A stretch of 39,327 nt of DNA from Azonexus sp. (GCA_030691385.1 JAUYEI010000095.1:1-39327), one strand, 5' to 3'; counted from the stretch's first letter, positions 23,112 through 31,980 are shown. Notes: generated from the letters alone by a model not told the origin. Program-made: numbers and translations.

Positions 23112-23900
23112 TTATTCCCCAATCCAGTTGGGCTGACGTTTGTCGAGGAAGGCGGTGATGCCTTCGCGGGCTTCCGGCGTGGCGCGCAGGTGGGCGATGC
23201 GGTGGGCGGTGTCGTCGACCAGGGTGTCGTTGATCGGCCGGCCGCTGACGGCGCGGATCAGATCCTTGGCGGCAGCCTGGGAAAGCGGGCCGCCTTGCAA
23301 TAGTGAGCCGACGATTTCATGAACCTTGGCATCGAGTTGTTCCGGCTCGACGGTTTCATGGACGAGGCCGATTTCGCAGGCGCGGCCGGCGGTGATGCGC
23401 TCGGCCGACTGGAAGTAGCGGCAAGCCTGCCGGGCGCCGATGGCGCGCAGGACGTAGGGCGAAATGGCCGACGGGATGATGCCGAACTTGACTTCGGAGG
23501 TGGCGAAGACGGCCTTGGTCGAGGCGACGGCGATGTCGCAGGCAGCGGCCAGGCCCATGCCGCCACCGAGCGCGGCACCCTGGACGCGGGCGATGGTCGG
23601 CTTCTTCGTCTCGGCCAGCGTACGCAGCATGCGGGCCAGGGCGCGGGCGTCGTTGAGGTTGTCGGCTAGGCCGTTATTGGCGGCGCGTTTCATCCAGTTG
23701 AGGTCGGCGCCGGCGGAAAAGCTCTTGCCGCGTCCGGCCAGGATGACGACGCGGACATCCTTGTCTTCGTCGAGGGCGATGCAGGCGGCGGTGAGTTCGG
23801 CGATGAGGGTTTCGTCGAAGGCGTTGTGGAGGTCGGGGCGGTTCATCCAGATCGTGGCGACCGGGCCGGTGAGTTGTATTTCCAGGGCTTGGAAGGGCAT
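23112..23900 (-). CDS. liuC: Methylglutaconyl-CoA hydratase (enoyl-CoA hydratase family)
   Basis: The 262-residue protein is a crotonase-fold enzyme: IWMNRPDLHNAFDETLIAEL, the oxyanion-hole segments GRGKSFSAGADLNWM and VQGAALGGGMGLAAACDIAV, and VKFGIIPSAISPYVLRAIG. It hydrates 3-methylglutaconyl-CoA to HMG-CoA, the step between the LiuBD carboxylase and LiuE lyase. Assignment to this substrate rests on gene context, since the family is broad. It is followed immediately by the leader ORF and liuD. Upstream, a ~550-bp palindromic repeat separates it from the PaiB-like gene and liuB, so it may depend on a new promoter or on read-through. Confidence 0.9.
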   Translation of the reverse strand: MPFQALEIQLTGPVATIWMNRPDLHNAFDETLIAELTAACIALDEDKDVRVVILAGRGKSFSAGADLNWMKRAANNGLADNLNDARALARMLRTLAETKKPTIARVQGAALGGGMGLAAACDIAVASTKAVFATSEVKFGIIPSAISPYVLRAIGARQACRYFQSAERITAGRACEIGLVHETVEPEQLDAKVHEIVGSLLQGGPLSQAAAKDLIRAVSGRPINDTLVDDTAHRIAHLRATPEAREGITAFLDKRQPNWIGE

Positions 23901-23939
23901 TTTGTTTGTCTCGGTTTTGTTATTGGGTGATGCTTAATT

Positions 23940-24490
23940 GGCATGGGGTTCCGCCCTTGCGGGGCGTCTTACTTTTTCTTGCTTCGCCAAGAAAAAGTAA
24001 GCAAAAAGAAGGCGACCCAGGGTCGGTGCCGGCTGCGCCGGTTCCCTGTGCTACTCGGCAGGCCGGGCGGCTGCGGAACTCGGGGCTGCGCCCCTCAGAC
24101 AGTCCTCGCCGAAGGCCCCCGGCCTTCCTGCGTTGCTCGGCACCTCTCAAGGGGCCCGGTGAAACGACCCGGATTTGAGCGTGGGTGCCTGAATAACAGA
24201 TTTCATTTTTGGCTGTTTTTTCCGGTTGACCGTGGGAATCCATTTTTTGCGCTACATCGGTCGAACATGGACGCCTTTGGGGTCCCCGTGGAAGGCGCTG
24301 AGCAACGCAGGCGGGCCGGGGGCCTTCGGCTTGCGTTGTCTGAGCCGCAGGCGAGTTTAGCAAGCCGCCCGGCCCGCCGAGTAGCGCAAGGAACCCGAAG
24401 GGTGCCGCCCCCGGGGTCGCCTTTTCTTTGGCTACTTTCTTTTGGCGAAGCAAAAGAAAGTACGCCCGCCAACAAGGCGGAACCCCAAGC
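23940..24490. repeat. Large imperfect palindromic repeat element (~550 bp)
   Basis: The left arm (about 23940-24165) and the right arm (about 24270-24490) are inverted copies, roughly 75-80% alike by eye. Each carries an inner hairpin: TTACTTTTTCTTG/CAAGAAAAAGTAA around CTTCGC on the left (23970-24001) and TACTTTCTTTTG/CAAAAGAAAGTA around GCGAAG on the right. The centre holds the 37-bp repeat. The frames it contains on both strands translate to similar Arg/Pro/Gly-rich text and are not genes. Elements of this look occur intergenically in other proteobacteria (from memory). It fills the 627-bp gap between liuC and the PaiB-like gene. Confidence 0.75.
24201..24237. repeat. 37-bp dispersed repeat, copy 2
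   Basis: This matches 14167-14203 at 34 of 37 positions and sits in the central loop of the large palindromic element. A 16-base exact match to its core (TTTTCCGGTTGACCGT) also occurs at 24929-24944 inside the PaiB-like gene. Confidence 0.7.
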
Positions 24491-24527
24491 TCATTCAACG
24501 GAACGTCAAGCCAATTCAAGGAAACAA

Positions 24528-25148
24528 TCATTTGAACCCCGTCTCCCGAATCAACTCAGCCATCGGGTCCCCATCCAGCGTCGCAACCAGACTCGCCTGA
24601 TTAACCGCCGGCTGATTCTGGCTGACCTTCCATTTCCCGACCAGGCGGTTGATGGCAATCTCGATCCCGACAATCGCCCCAAGCATCTTCCCGATGTAAT
24701 CGGCAGGCGCATCATCGACCGCCCATGGGCGCGCCAATCCGCCCTCGTGTTCAGCAGTCAGCGCATGCAACTGGGCCAGAAGCCAGTCAGCATCGTCGAT
24801 CAGGCGCAGTTCGCCATAGGCATGCACCGCCGTGTAATTCCAGGTCGGCACCACCTTGCCATGCTCGGCCTTGGTGGCGTAGCCGGACGGGCTGATATAG
24901 CAATCCGGCCCTTTGAAAATAACGAGAATTTTCCGGTTGACCGTAGCATCCGCCGCTAGCGGGTTGGCCCGCGCGATGTGACCGCGCAAGGTGCCGTTCG
25001 GCCCGGCTGTCGCGTCCAGATGCAGCGGGATGTGGTTGGCGTCGAGGCCGTCCGGGCCGAAAGTGACCAGCGTGGCGAGCGGAAAGGCTCGCATCAGCTC
25101 GTGCATGACGCCGATGTCGGTTTCTGCAAAATGCTTGGGCAGGTACAT
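24528..25148 (-). CDS. PaiB-type FMN-binding protein
   Basis: The 206-residue protein begins MYLPKHFAETDIGVMHELMR and shows the PaiB pattern: LATLVTFGPDGLDANHIPLHL, RGHIARANPLA, ILVIFKGPDCYISPSGYATK, and VPTWNYTAVHAYGELRL. The fold is a split-barrel flavin-binding domain. Relatives were named for negative regulation of sporulation and protease genes in Bacillus, but the biochemical role in proteobacteria is unsettled. It begins 4 bp after the liuB stop, so it is co-transcribed with the carboxylase beta subunit, an unexpected partner. The large palindrome follows it. Confidence 0.88.
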   Translation of the reverse strand: MYLPKHFAETDIGVMHELMRAFPLATLVTFGPDGLDANHIPLHLDATAGPNGTLRGHIARANPLAADATVNRKILVIFKGPDCYISPSGYATKAEHGKVVPTWNYTAVHAYGELRLIDDADWLLAQLHALTAEHEGGLARPWAVDDAPADYIGKMLGAIVGIEIAINRLVGKWKVSQNQPAVNQASLVATLDGDPMAELIRETGFK

Positions 25149-25152
25149 CGCC

Positions 25153-26760
25153 TTACATCCGGAAAATGCCGAACTTCGTCTCCTCGGCCGGCGCGTTCAT
25201 CGACGCCGACAGACCGAGGCCGAGCACGCGCCGCGTATCCGCCGGATCGATAATCCCGTCGTCCCAGAGCCGCGCCGAGGCGTAGTAGGGATGGCCCTGC
25301 GTCTCGTACTGTTCGCGGATCGGGTCCTTGAAGGCAGCTTCGTCCTCGGCGCTCCAGGTCTTGCCGGCCGCCTCGATGCCGTCGCGCTTGACGGTAGCCA
25401 GCACGCCGGCGGCCTGTTCGCCGCCCATCACCGAAATGCGGGCGTTCGGCCACATCCACAGGAAGCGCGGCGAGTAGGCGCGGCCGCACATGCCGTAGTT
25501 GCCGGCGCCGAACGAGCCGCCGATGACGACGGTGAATTTCGGCACCTTGGCGGTGGCGACGGCCGTCACCATCTTGGCGCCGTCGCGCGCGATGCCGCCG
25601 TTTTCGTACTTGCGGCCGACCATGAAGCCGGTGATGTTCTGCAGGAAGACGAGCGGGATGCCGCGCTGGGCGCAGAGTTCGATGAAATGGGCGCCCTTGA
25701 GCGCCGATTCGCTGAACAAAATGCCGTTGTTGGCGACGATACCGACCGGGTAGCCGTAAATGCGCGCAAAGCCGCAGACCAGCGTCGTCCCGTAGCGGGC
25801 CTTGAATTCGTCGAAATCCGAGCCGTCGACGATGCGGGCGATGATTTCGCGGACATCGAAAGGCTTTTTCGCATCGGTCGGGATGACGCCGTAGAGTTCT
25901 TCGGCGGCGTAGGCCGGCTCGGTGGGTATCGTCAGCGTGACCGGCGGCTGTTTCTTCCAGTTCAAATCCTTGACGATGCGGCGGGCGATGGCCAGCGCGT
26001 GGGCGTCGTTCTCGGCTAGATGATCGACGACGCCGGAAATGCGGGTGTGCACATCGGCGCCGCCGAGGTCTTCGGCCGAGACGACTTCACCGGTGGCTGC
26101 TTTCACCAGCGGCGGGCCACCCAAAAAGATCGTGCCCTGATTCTTGACGATGATCGACTCGTCGCACATGGCCGGCACGTAGGCGCCGCCGGCCGTGCAT
26201 GAACCCATGACGGCGGCGATCTGCGGGATGCCGGCGGCCGACAGGTTGGCCTGGTTGAAGAAGATGCGCCCGAAATGTTCCTTGTCCGGAAAAACCTCGT
26301 CCTGCATGGGCAGGAAGGCGCCGCCGGAATCGACCAGATAGACGCAGGGCAGCCGGTTTTCCTGCGCTATTTCCTGGGCGCGCAGGTGCTTTTTGACGGT
26401 CAGCGGGTAGTAGGTGCCGCCCTTCACCGTCGCGTCGTTGGCGACGACCATGCATTCGACGCCATTGACCCGGCCGATGCCGGCGATAACGGAAGCCGCC
26501 GGCACATCGCCGCCATACATGCCGTAGGCCGCGAACTGGCCGATTTCGAGGAAGGGCGTACCAGGGTCGAGCAGGCCGTTGACCCGCTCGCGCGGCAGCA
26601 GCTTGCCGCGGGCCAGATGCTTCTGGCGCGCCGCCTCCGGGCCGCCGAGGGCGATCTTCTCGACCTTTTCATGGAGGTCGGCGACCACGGTTTCCATGGC
26701 GGCCGCGTTGGCCTGGAAGTCGGCCGAGCGCGGATTGAGTTGGGATTTCAGGATGGTCAT
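25153..26760 (-). CDS. liuB: 3-methylcrotonyl-CoA carboxylase, carboxyltransferase beta subunit
   Basis: The 535-residue protein matches MCC beta: [74 protein letters not shown], and the C-terminal half [27 protein letters not shown] with [18 protein letters not shown]. The acyl-CoA and biotin-binding halves of the carboxyltransferase are both complete. It transfers CO2 from LiuD-bound biotin to 3-methylcrotonyl-CoA. A stem-loop at 26785-26843 lies just upstream. It is separated from its partner liuD by the PaiB-like gene, a repeat element and liuC. Confidence 0.95.
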   Translation of the reverse strand: MTILKSQLNPRSADFQANAAAMETVVADLHEKVEKIALGGPEAARQKHLARGKLLPRERVNGLLDPGTPFLEIGQFAAYGMYGGDVPAASVIAGIGRVNGVECMVVANDATVKGGTYYPLTVKKHLRAQEIAQENRLPCVYLVDSGGAFLPMQDEVFPDKEHFGRIFFNQANLSAAGIPQIAAVMGSCTAGGAYVPAMCDESIIVKNQGTIFLGGPPLVKAATGEVVSAEDLGGADVHTRISGVVDHLAENDAHALAIARRIVKDLNWKKQPPVTLTIPTEPAYAAEELYGVIPTDAKKPFDVREIIARIVDGSDFDEFKARYGTTLVCGFARIYGYPVGIVANNGILFSESALKGAHFIELCAQRGIPLVFLQNITGFMVGRKYENGGIARDGAKMVTAVATAKVPKFTVVIGGSFGAGNYGMCGRAYSPRFLWMWPNARISVMGGEQAAGVLATVKRDGIEAAGKTWSAEDEAAFKDPIREQYETQGHPYYASARLWDDGIIDPADTRRVLGLGLSASMNAPAEETKFGIFRM

Positions 26761-26784
26761 GTCTCTTCCTGGTTATTAGTCGTT

Positions 26785-26843
26785 AGTTATTAGTTGTTAG
26801 CGGCAGGCAAGGTGGTTTTGCTAATGACTAACAACTCATAACT
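26785..26843. repeat. Stem-loop element ahead of liuB
   Basis: AGTTATTAGTTGTTAG (26785-26800) pairs with CTAACAACTCATAACT (26828-26843) at 15 of 16 positions around a 27-base loop. The far arm contains the stop codon of the LOG gene. A related element with the same placement lies ahead of liuA (35628-35688). There is no T-run, so it is more likely a repeat or mRNA processing structure than a terminator. Confidence 0.6.
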
Positions 26844-27435
26844 CGCTACTGCCTTTAAGCCACTTGCTGACCGGCTCCGGCCGGTAGGCAGACATGGTGG
26901 CCAGCAGTTTTTCGATATCGGTATCGGCCAGCGCCATGGCCCGGTTCTGGGCGCGCAGGAAGCCTTCGGCTACGGCCCTGTCGAACATCGCCAGCAACGG
27001 GTCGTAGAAACCGTTCACGTTGAGCAGGCCCATCGGTTTCACGTGGAAGCCGAGCTGGCCCCAGGTCAGGATTTCGCAGAATTCCTCGAAGGTGCCGAAG
27101 CCGCCGGGCAGGGCGATGAAACCGTCGGACAGCTCGGCCATGCGTGCCTTGCGGGTGTGCATCGAATCGACCACCTCGATGCGCGTCAGCGTCCGGTGAT
27201 CGACGGCGCGGCCGGCGACTTCCTTGCCCATCAAGGCTTCCGGAATGATGCCGATGACCGTGCCGCCCGCTTCCAGGCAGGCATCGGCGACGGCGCCCAT
27301 GAGGCCGATGTTGCCGGCGCCATAGACCAGCTCGATGCCGCGCGCGGCAAGCAGGCGACCGAGCTTTTCGGCCTCGGCGCGGTAGATCGGGTTGTTGCCG
27401 GCGTTGGAGCCGCAGAAGACACAGATTCTTTTCAT
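26836..27435 (-). CDS. LOG family protein (nucleoside 5'-monophosphate phosphoribohydrolase)
   Basis: The start at 27435 (MKRICVFCGSNAGNNPIYRA) has AAGGAG upstream and gives 199 residues, normal for the family. It carries VYGAGNIGLMGAVADACLEAG, the substrate segment MHTRKARMAELSDGFIALPG and the diagnostic PGGFGTFEE motif. LOG proteins release nucleobase from nucleoside monophosphates, best known for activating cytokinins in plants; in bacteria the usual substrate may be AMP. Its start overlaps the stop of the phosphoesterase gene (ATGA). Its stop lies in a stem-loop before liuB. Confidence 0.9.
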   Translation of the reverse strand: MKRICVFCGSNAGNNPIYRAEAEKLGRLLAARGIELVYGAGNIGLMGAVADACLEAGGTVIGIIPEALMGKEVAGRAVDHRTLTRIEVVDSMHTRKARMAELSDGFIALPGGFGTFEEFCEILTWGQLGFHVKPMGLLNVNGFYDPLLAMFDRAVAEGFLRAQNRAMALADTDIEKLLATMSAYRPEPVSKWLKGSSEL

Positions 27436-28262
27436 GCTTGCTCCTTGCCGCCTAGGCGCAGTGTGATGGTCTCTGGCGGACAATTGAAGCGCACGGGCAG
27501 TATGCTGGTGCCGATACCGGAGGTGACCCAGGTTGGCGCCGGGGCGCCGGGAATCCAACCGTAGGCGTGCTCCCTTGGGGCGCGTCCGGGGGTGATCAGC
27601 GCGCCAAAGAACGGCAGGCGAACCTGGCCGCCATGGGTATGGCCGGCGAAAGCGACGATTGTTTGGGGCGGCAGGTCTGGTGCATTGGCTGGATCATGCA
27701 TCATGACGATCAGCCGGGCATCGGCTGGCGCCGCGGCAAGGGCCTGGTCCGGGCGGGCGTGTCCGCTCATGTCATCGCCAATGCCCACCAGCCAGATCTT
27801 GCCGCTAGCGGTCGGGAGCGGAATGGCGCCGTTCTCGATGACGCGAATGCCTTTTTGTTCGAGTGCCTGCCGGACCTGTTGGCCGTCATGCCACCAGTCG
27901 TGATTGCCCAGCGTGGCGTAGACGCCGAGTGGGGCTTTCAAGCGGGCGAATTCCTCGGCAATCTGCGCCGGATCGACGGCTTTTCCACCCAGCACGCCCT
28001 GAATAACAAAATCGCCCGGTAGCAGAATCAAGTCCGGACTGCCGGCATTCAACTGATCGACCACCTTACGCAGCATGGGCAGACCGGCATGCGGCGCGCC
28101 GACATGAAAATCGGCGGCAACGGCGATGGTCAGTGGCGGCCCCGACCAGTCCGCGACGGCCAGTGTCAGGTTTCGTTGCTGCAACCAGCCCGGCTCGAAG
28201 CCGAAGCTCCAGCCCGCCAAAAGCAACAGCGTTCCACCGACGATCAGGCTAAGTCGTTTCAT
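27432..28262 (-). CDS. Membrane-anchored metallophosphoesterase (YaeI/YkuE-like)
   Basis: The 276-residue protein begins with a membrane helix or signal (MKRLSLIVGGTLLLLAGWSFGF). The calcineurin-like phosphoesterase motifs follow in order: VAADFHVG, LPGDFVIQG, LGNHDWWHDG and FAGHTHGGQVRLP. The size and the order of domains fit the YaeI/YkuE group, which acts on lipid or membrane-associated phosphoesters at the envelope. The specific substrate is unknown. It is translationally coupled to the LOG gene and follows the DsbA-like gene by 16 bp, forming a small operon inside the liu region. Confidence 0.88.
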   Translation of the reverse strand: MKRLSLIVGGTLLLLAGWSFGFEPGWLQQRNLTLAVADWSGPPLTIAVAADFHVGAPHAGLPMLRKVVDQLNAGSPDLILLPGDFVIQGVLGGKAVDPAQIAEEFARLKAPLGVYATLGNHDWWHDGQQVRQALEQKGIRVIENGAIPLPTASGKIWLVGIGDDMSGHARPDQALAAAPADARLIVMMHDPANAPDLPPQTIVAFAGHTHGGQVRLPFFGALITPGRAPREHAYGWIPGAPAPTWVTSGIGTSILPVRFNCPPETITLRLGGKEQA

Positions 28263-28278
28263 CGTCTCTGTTCTTTTC

Positions 28279-28884
28279 TCAGAAGCCGCCGGTTTTCAGC
28301 CAGTGTTCGATCTGCGGCAGGCGGTCGGCGCCGAAGAAGGCTTCGCCGTCGATGATCACGTGCGGCGAGCCGAAGATGCCGGCGGCCAGCGCCTGCTCGC
28401 ATTCGTCCTTGAGTCTGGCCTTGATTTCCGGGCTTTGCAGCGCGGTGGCCAGCGTGGCGCGATCGACGCCCAGGTTTTCGGCAATGTCGAGCACGGTGTC
28501 GGGCGAGGAGATGTCGCGGTCGTCGACAAAGAAGGCGCGATAAGTGGTGTGGGCAAAAGCCCGGGCCAGCGCGCAATCCTGGCCGTGCAGCCAGTAGTAG
28601 GCGCGGGCGGCGTTCTGCGTCGGCAACGGGAAGCGGCTCGGCGGATTGAAGGGAATGCCCATGTGCCGCGCCGAGCGGTAGAAGTCATGGAACATGTACT
28701 TCCCCTTGCTGGTCACGCCATCGGCCGGCGGGCGTGAGCCGGTGGCCTTGAAAACGATGCCGAGCAGGATCGGGTGCCAGCGCACCTTGCGGCCGTACTG
28801 GGCGGCGAGCGCGTCGATTTTCTCGCTGAGCAAATAGCCGTAGGGGCTGGAAAAATCGAAGTAGAAATCAATGGGTTCTGACAT
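28279..28884 (-). CDS. DsbA-family 2-hydroxychromene-2-carboxylate isomerase-like protein
   Basis: The start at 28884 (MSEPIDFYFDFSSPYGYLLS) gives 201 residues. D-F-x-S-P-Y-x-Y/W near the N terminus replaces the C-x-x-C of oxidoreductases. Its Ser is the glutathione-contact residue of the kappa-GST/HCCA isomerase group. LPTQNAARAYYWL and GIFGSPHVIIDGEAFFGADRLPQIEHWL are typical of the family. Such enzymes isomerise ring-cleavage products of naphthalene, but most genomic members have unknown substrates. No aromatic-degradation genes are nearby. Confidence 0.87.
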   Translation of the reverse strand: MSEPIDFYFDFSSPYGYLLSEKIDALAAQYGRKVRWHPILLGIVFKATGSRPPADGVTSKGKYMFHDFYRSARHMGIPFNPPSRFPLPTQNAARAYYWLHGQDCALARAFAHTTYRAFFVDDRDISSPDTVLDIAENLGVDRATLATALQSPEIKARLKDECEQALAAGIFGSPHVIIDGEAFFGADRLPQIEHWLKTGGF

Positions 28885-28914
28885 ATGTTTGTCTCGCAAT
28901 GTTGCTTTTCGGGA

Positions 28915-29736
28915 TCAATGACCTGATTTGCTGGGTGTTCGACGAACGTAGACAACCTTGCTGTTACTGCCGGCAACAGGGCGTTCTTCAACCGTGAAGA
29001 CGTGTGGTTTGGACTTAACCAAATCGCTCAATTTTTTGAAGCCATAGAGCCGTGGATCGAAGTCCGGTTGAAGCTTTGTAAGGTAGCTGCCGAAAGCGCC
29101 CAGATTGGCCCAACCATCATCATCCTCAGCTTGATCAAGCGCCTGTACGACGAACTGGATAGGCAGCGGCTTCTTTGCGGCGCAATTTTTGGCGGGCATC
29201 GACGGTGATTGGTTGGTTTTCGGGTCGAGTTTTTCGGTGGCTATTGGCCTAGATGGTTCTGCCGTTTCGGCTGCATGAAGTGGGCGAAGAATTTCCGTGA
29301 AAATGAATTTGTGGCAGGCATTTCGGAAAGCATCAGGTGTTTTCTCTTCCCCGAAACCCAGGACGGTAAGCCCTTCTTCGCGGATACGTAGTGCAAGCCC
29401 GGTGAAGTCGCTATCGCTTGAGACAAGACAAAACCCATCGAAGCGGCGCGTGTAAAGCAAATCCATCGCATCGATAATCATTGTGCTATCAGTCGCATTT
29501 TTCCCCGTGGTGTAGGCAAATTGCTGAACTGGCTTGATCGCGTGCTGGTTCAGGACCTTCTTCCATTGGGAACTACTCGGCGAAGTGAAGTCGCCATAAA
29601 TGCGTTTTACGGTCGCCTCGCCAAAACGCGCGACTTCGGCCAGCAAGCCTTCGATAACTGTAGCTTGTGCGTTGTCTGCATCGATCAATACGGCCAGTCG
29701 GCGGGGCGAGAGTTCGTTGGTTTCGTATTTGGCCAT
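28915..29736 (-). CDS. NYN-domain ribonuclease-like protein with C-terminal LOTUS (OST-HTH) domain
   Basis: The start at 29736 (MAKYETNELSPRRLAVLIDA) has GGAG upstream and gives 273 residues. The NYN (PIN-like) nuclease domain has its acidic residues in LIDADNA, DSTMIIDAMDLLY and SSDSDFTGLALRIREEG. After a linker with Pro/Lys-rich sequence, residues ~200-260 form a LOTUS/OST-HTH domain (IQFVVQALDQAEDDDGWANL ... DPRLYGFKKLSDLVKS), an RNA-binding fold. Proteins of this layout (LabA-like) are presumed to act on RNA; the target is unknown. A shift towards lower GC compared with neighbours suggests a different history. It lies alone between acyl-CoA genes. Confidence 0.88.
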   Translation of the reverse strand: MAKYETNELSPRRLAVLIDADNAQATVIEGLLAEVARFGEATVKRIYGDFTSPSSSQWKKVLNQHAIKPVQQFAYTTGKNATDSTMIIDAMDLLYTRRFDGFCLVSSDSDFTGLALRIREEGLTVLGFGEEKTPDAFRNACHKFIFTEILRPLHAAETAEPSRPIATEKLDPKTNQSPSMPAKNCAAKKPLPIQFVVQALDQAEDDDGWANLGAFGSYLTKLQPDFDPRLYGFKKLSDLVKSKPHVFTVEERPVAGSNSKVVYVRRTPSKSGH

Positions 29737-29811
29737 TGGCGCTCCGGAATTTGCTGATGCTGCCACTGCTGGAAATTGGGCGCTGAGCCCATTCTCCTGC
29801 ACGCTTATGCT

Positions 29812-30960
29812 TTACTCGGCGGCGATGCTGCGCCCGATGACCAGGCGCTGGATGTCGTTCGCCCCTTCGTAAATCTGGCAGATGCGCACGTCGCGGTAGA
29901 TGCGTTCGACCGGGAAGTCGCTGGTGTAGCCGACGCCGCCGTGGATCTGGATGGCGTCCGAGGCGATCTTCTCGGCCGCTTCGGAGGCGAACATCTTGGC
30001 CATCGAGGCTTCCTTCAGACAGGGCTTGCCGGCATCCTTGAGCTGGGCGGCGCGCCAGACCATGAGGCGGGCGGCGTCGAGCAGCGTGTTCATGTCGGCC
30101 AGGCGGAAATTGACGGCCTGATGGTCGATGATGGGCACGCCGAAGGTGACGCGTTCCTTGGCGTAGCGCACGGCGGCCTCGAAGGCAGCGCGGGCCATGC
30201 CGATGCTCTGGGCGGCAATGCCGATGCGGCCGGCTTCGAGATTGGACAGCGCAATCTTGTAGCCCTCGCCTTCCTTGCCGAGCAGCGCCGAGGCCGGCAC
30301 GCGGCAGTTCTCGAGGATGATTTGCACGGTGTCGGAGGCGTGCTGACCCATCTTGTCTTCGGTACGGCCGACGATGAAGCCGGGTGTTGCGGTCGGGATC
30401 AGGAAGCAGGAAATGCCCTTCTTGCCGGCCGCCTTGTCGGTGACGGCGAAGACGATGGCCATCTGGGCGTGCTTGCCGGTGGTGATGAACTGCTTGACGC
30501 CGTTGAGCACGAAGGAATCGCCCGAATTGTCCTGAACTCGGTCGGCCCGCGTCGTGATCGCCGAGGCGTCGGAGCCGGTGTGCGGCTCGGTCAGGCAGAA
30601 GCAGCCGAGCTTCTCGCCACGGGCCAGCGGCTTGAGCCATTCTTCCTTCTGCGCGTCGGTGCCGTATTTCATCGTGATGCCGCAGGCCAGCGAGTTCTGC
30701 ACCGAAACGATGGTCGACGTGGCGCCGTCGCCGGCGGCGATTTCTTCGAGGGTCAGGACCAGCGACATGTAGTCCATGCCGGCGCCGTCCCATTCCTCGG
30801 GCACGACCATGCCGAGCGCGCCGAGTTCGCCCAGTTCCCTGAGCGCTTCGGCCGGGAAGGTGTGGTTGCGGTCCCAGTCGGCGGCGAAGGGGGCGAGGCG
30901 TTCCTGCGCGAAGGCGCGCATGGTGTCGCGGATCATTTCCTGCTCTTGCGTGAGAATCAT
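29812..30960 (-). CDS. Acyl-CoA dehydrogenase (short/branched-chain type)
   Basis: The start at 30960 ([20 protein letters not shown]) has GGAGA upstream and overlaps the transporter stop by ATGA; the product is 382 residues. It has the FAD-binding signatures [16 protein letters not shown] and [16 protein letters not shown], and the late [19 protein letters not shown]. The catalytic base is Glu365 in [11 protein letters not shown], the position used by short- and medium-chain enzymes, in contrast to the nearby LiuA. It probably oxidises a short or methyl-branched acyl-CoA, perhaps from isoleucine or valine, which would fit the cluster; that is inference. Confidence 0.92.
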   Translation of the reverse strand: MILTQEQEMIRDTMRAFAQERLAPFAADWDRNHTFPAEALRELGELGALGMVVPEEWDGAGMDYMSLVLTLEEIAAGDGATSTIVSVQNSLACGITMKYGTDAQKEEWLKPLARGEKLGCFCLTEPHTGSDASAITTRADRVQDNSGDSFVLNGVKQFITTGKHAQMAIVFAVTDKAAGKKGISCFLIPTATPGFIVGRTEDKMGQHASDTVQIILENCRVPASALLGKEGEGYKIALSNLEAGRIGIAAQSIGMARAAFEAAVRYAKERVTFGVPIIDHQAVNFRLADMNTLLDAARLMVWRAAQLKDAGKPCLKEASMAKMFASEAAEKIASDAIQIHGGVGYTSDFPVERIYRDVRICQIYEGANDIQRLVIGRSIAAE

Positions 30961-31850
30961 GCGATTTTCTCCAGAGAATTTTTTTGTCGCGTCGTCAGCC
31001 AGACGCCGGCGATGACCAGCAGGCCGCCGGCCAGCACGGCCGGGCGCAGCCGTTCGTCGAGCAGCAGTGCCGCCTGCAGGACGGCGAAGACGGGGACCAG
31101 ATTGATGAAGACCGAGGCGTGGCCGGCACCGAGTTGATGCACGGCGGCGGTGAACCAGGTGTAGGCGATGGCCGTGCCGAACAGGGCGAGAAAAACCGCG
31201 CTGGTCCAGACGCGCCACGACCAGCCGGCCGGATCGATGTCGCCTTGCCACAGCGCCGCCAGACCGAGCAGCAGGGCGCCGCTCAGGCTGGCGTAGAGCG
31301 TCGTCGCCAGCGCCGAGAAGCGATGCGTCGCCTGCCAGCCGAGGAAGGTGTAGGCCGCCCAGCTCGCCACGCAGCCGAGGATCAGCCATTCGCCGAGCCC
31401 GACCTCGCCGTTGACCAGCGCGAGCGGGTCGCCGTTGCCGATCACCGTCAGGCAGCCGGCAAAGGCGATCAGGCTGCCGATGGCCTTGCGAACGGTCATG
31501 CGCTCCTTGCCGGTCAGCCAGGCGAGGATGACGATGACCGCCGGATTGAGCGCGACGACCAGCGCGCCGCGCCCGGCCGAAATGTGTTGCAGGCCGAAAA
31601 AGAAGCACAGGCCGTAAAGAAAAATGCCGAAAAAGCCGAGCGCCCAGACCAGACCCCACTCCCGACCGCCCTGCGGCAGCGGAATGCGGCCCTCGGCAAA
31701 GAGCAGCACGCCGGCGACGATGGCGCCGGAGAGCACGAAGCGCAGCGCGGCCACGGCCAGCGGCGCCGTCAGCTCCTGGGCGATGATGCGTCCGGCGATC
31801 CAGGTTCCACCCCAGAAAAACATCGCAGCGATCAGCTTGGCGTAGGTCAA
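30957..31850 (-). CDS. DMT/EamA-family membrane transporter
   Basis: The 297-residue protein has about ten membrane helices in two EamA repeats: for example LIAAMFFWGGTWIAGRIIAQ at the start and GHASVFINLVPVFAVLQAAL in the second half. G-G-T-W near the N terminus and the G-x-G-x-A-x-V-x-N-x-x-P pattern are typical of drug/metabolite exporters. It is translationally coupled to the acyl-CoA dehydrogenase downstream and may export an amino acid or organic acid linked to branched-chain metabolism. Upstream lies a 160-bp gap filled by inverted repeats. Confidence 0.9.
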   Translation of the reverse strand: MTYAKLIAAMFFWGGTWIAGRIIAQELTAPLAVAALRFVLSGAIVAGVLLFAEGRIPLPQGGREWGLVWALGFFGIFLYGLCFFFGLQHISAGRGALVVALNPAVIVILAWLTGKERMTVRKAIGSLIAFAGCLTVIGNGDPLALVNGEVGLGEWLILGCVASWAAYTFLGWQATHRFSALATTLYASLSGALLLGLAALWQGDIDPAGWSWRVWTSAVFLALFGTAIAYTWFTAAVHQLGAGHASVFINLVPVFAVLQAALLLDERLRPAVLAGGLLVIAGVWLTTRQKNSLEKIA

Positions 31851-31892
31851 AACAGCCTCCCCCTTGAAGTGGAGGAGAAAATCGCCCCCTCA

Positions 31893-31980
31893 CCTTCAAG
31901 GGGAGGGCTGGGGTGGGGATGGGTTTCATTGGCTGCATCCGTAGCCCAACCCATCCCCCACCCGACCTCCCTCTTGAAGG
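31893..31980. repeat. Gene-free inverted-repeat pair of the DUF559-cassette family
   Basis: CCTTCAAGGGGAGGG... (31893-31925) and its inverse ...CCCTCTTGAAGG (31948-31980) are ~33-bp arms, about 80-85% complementary, with only 22 bp between them. Their sequence family is the same as the repeats that bracket the DUF559 gene at 20564-20983. A further partial copy lies at 31858-31879. The element fills the gap between the thiolase and transporter genes. Confidence 0.75.

Noticed and set aside
23920-24959. Long open frames on both strands over the palindromic element (203 and 338 codons)
   Set aside because: They translate inverted copies of the same repeat into Arg/Pro-rich text, have no ribosome binding sites, and one runs antisense into the PaiB-like gene.
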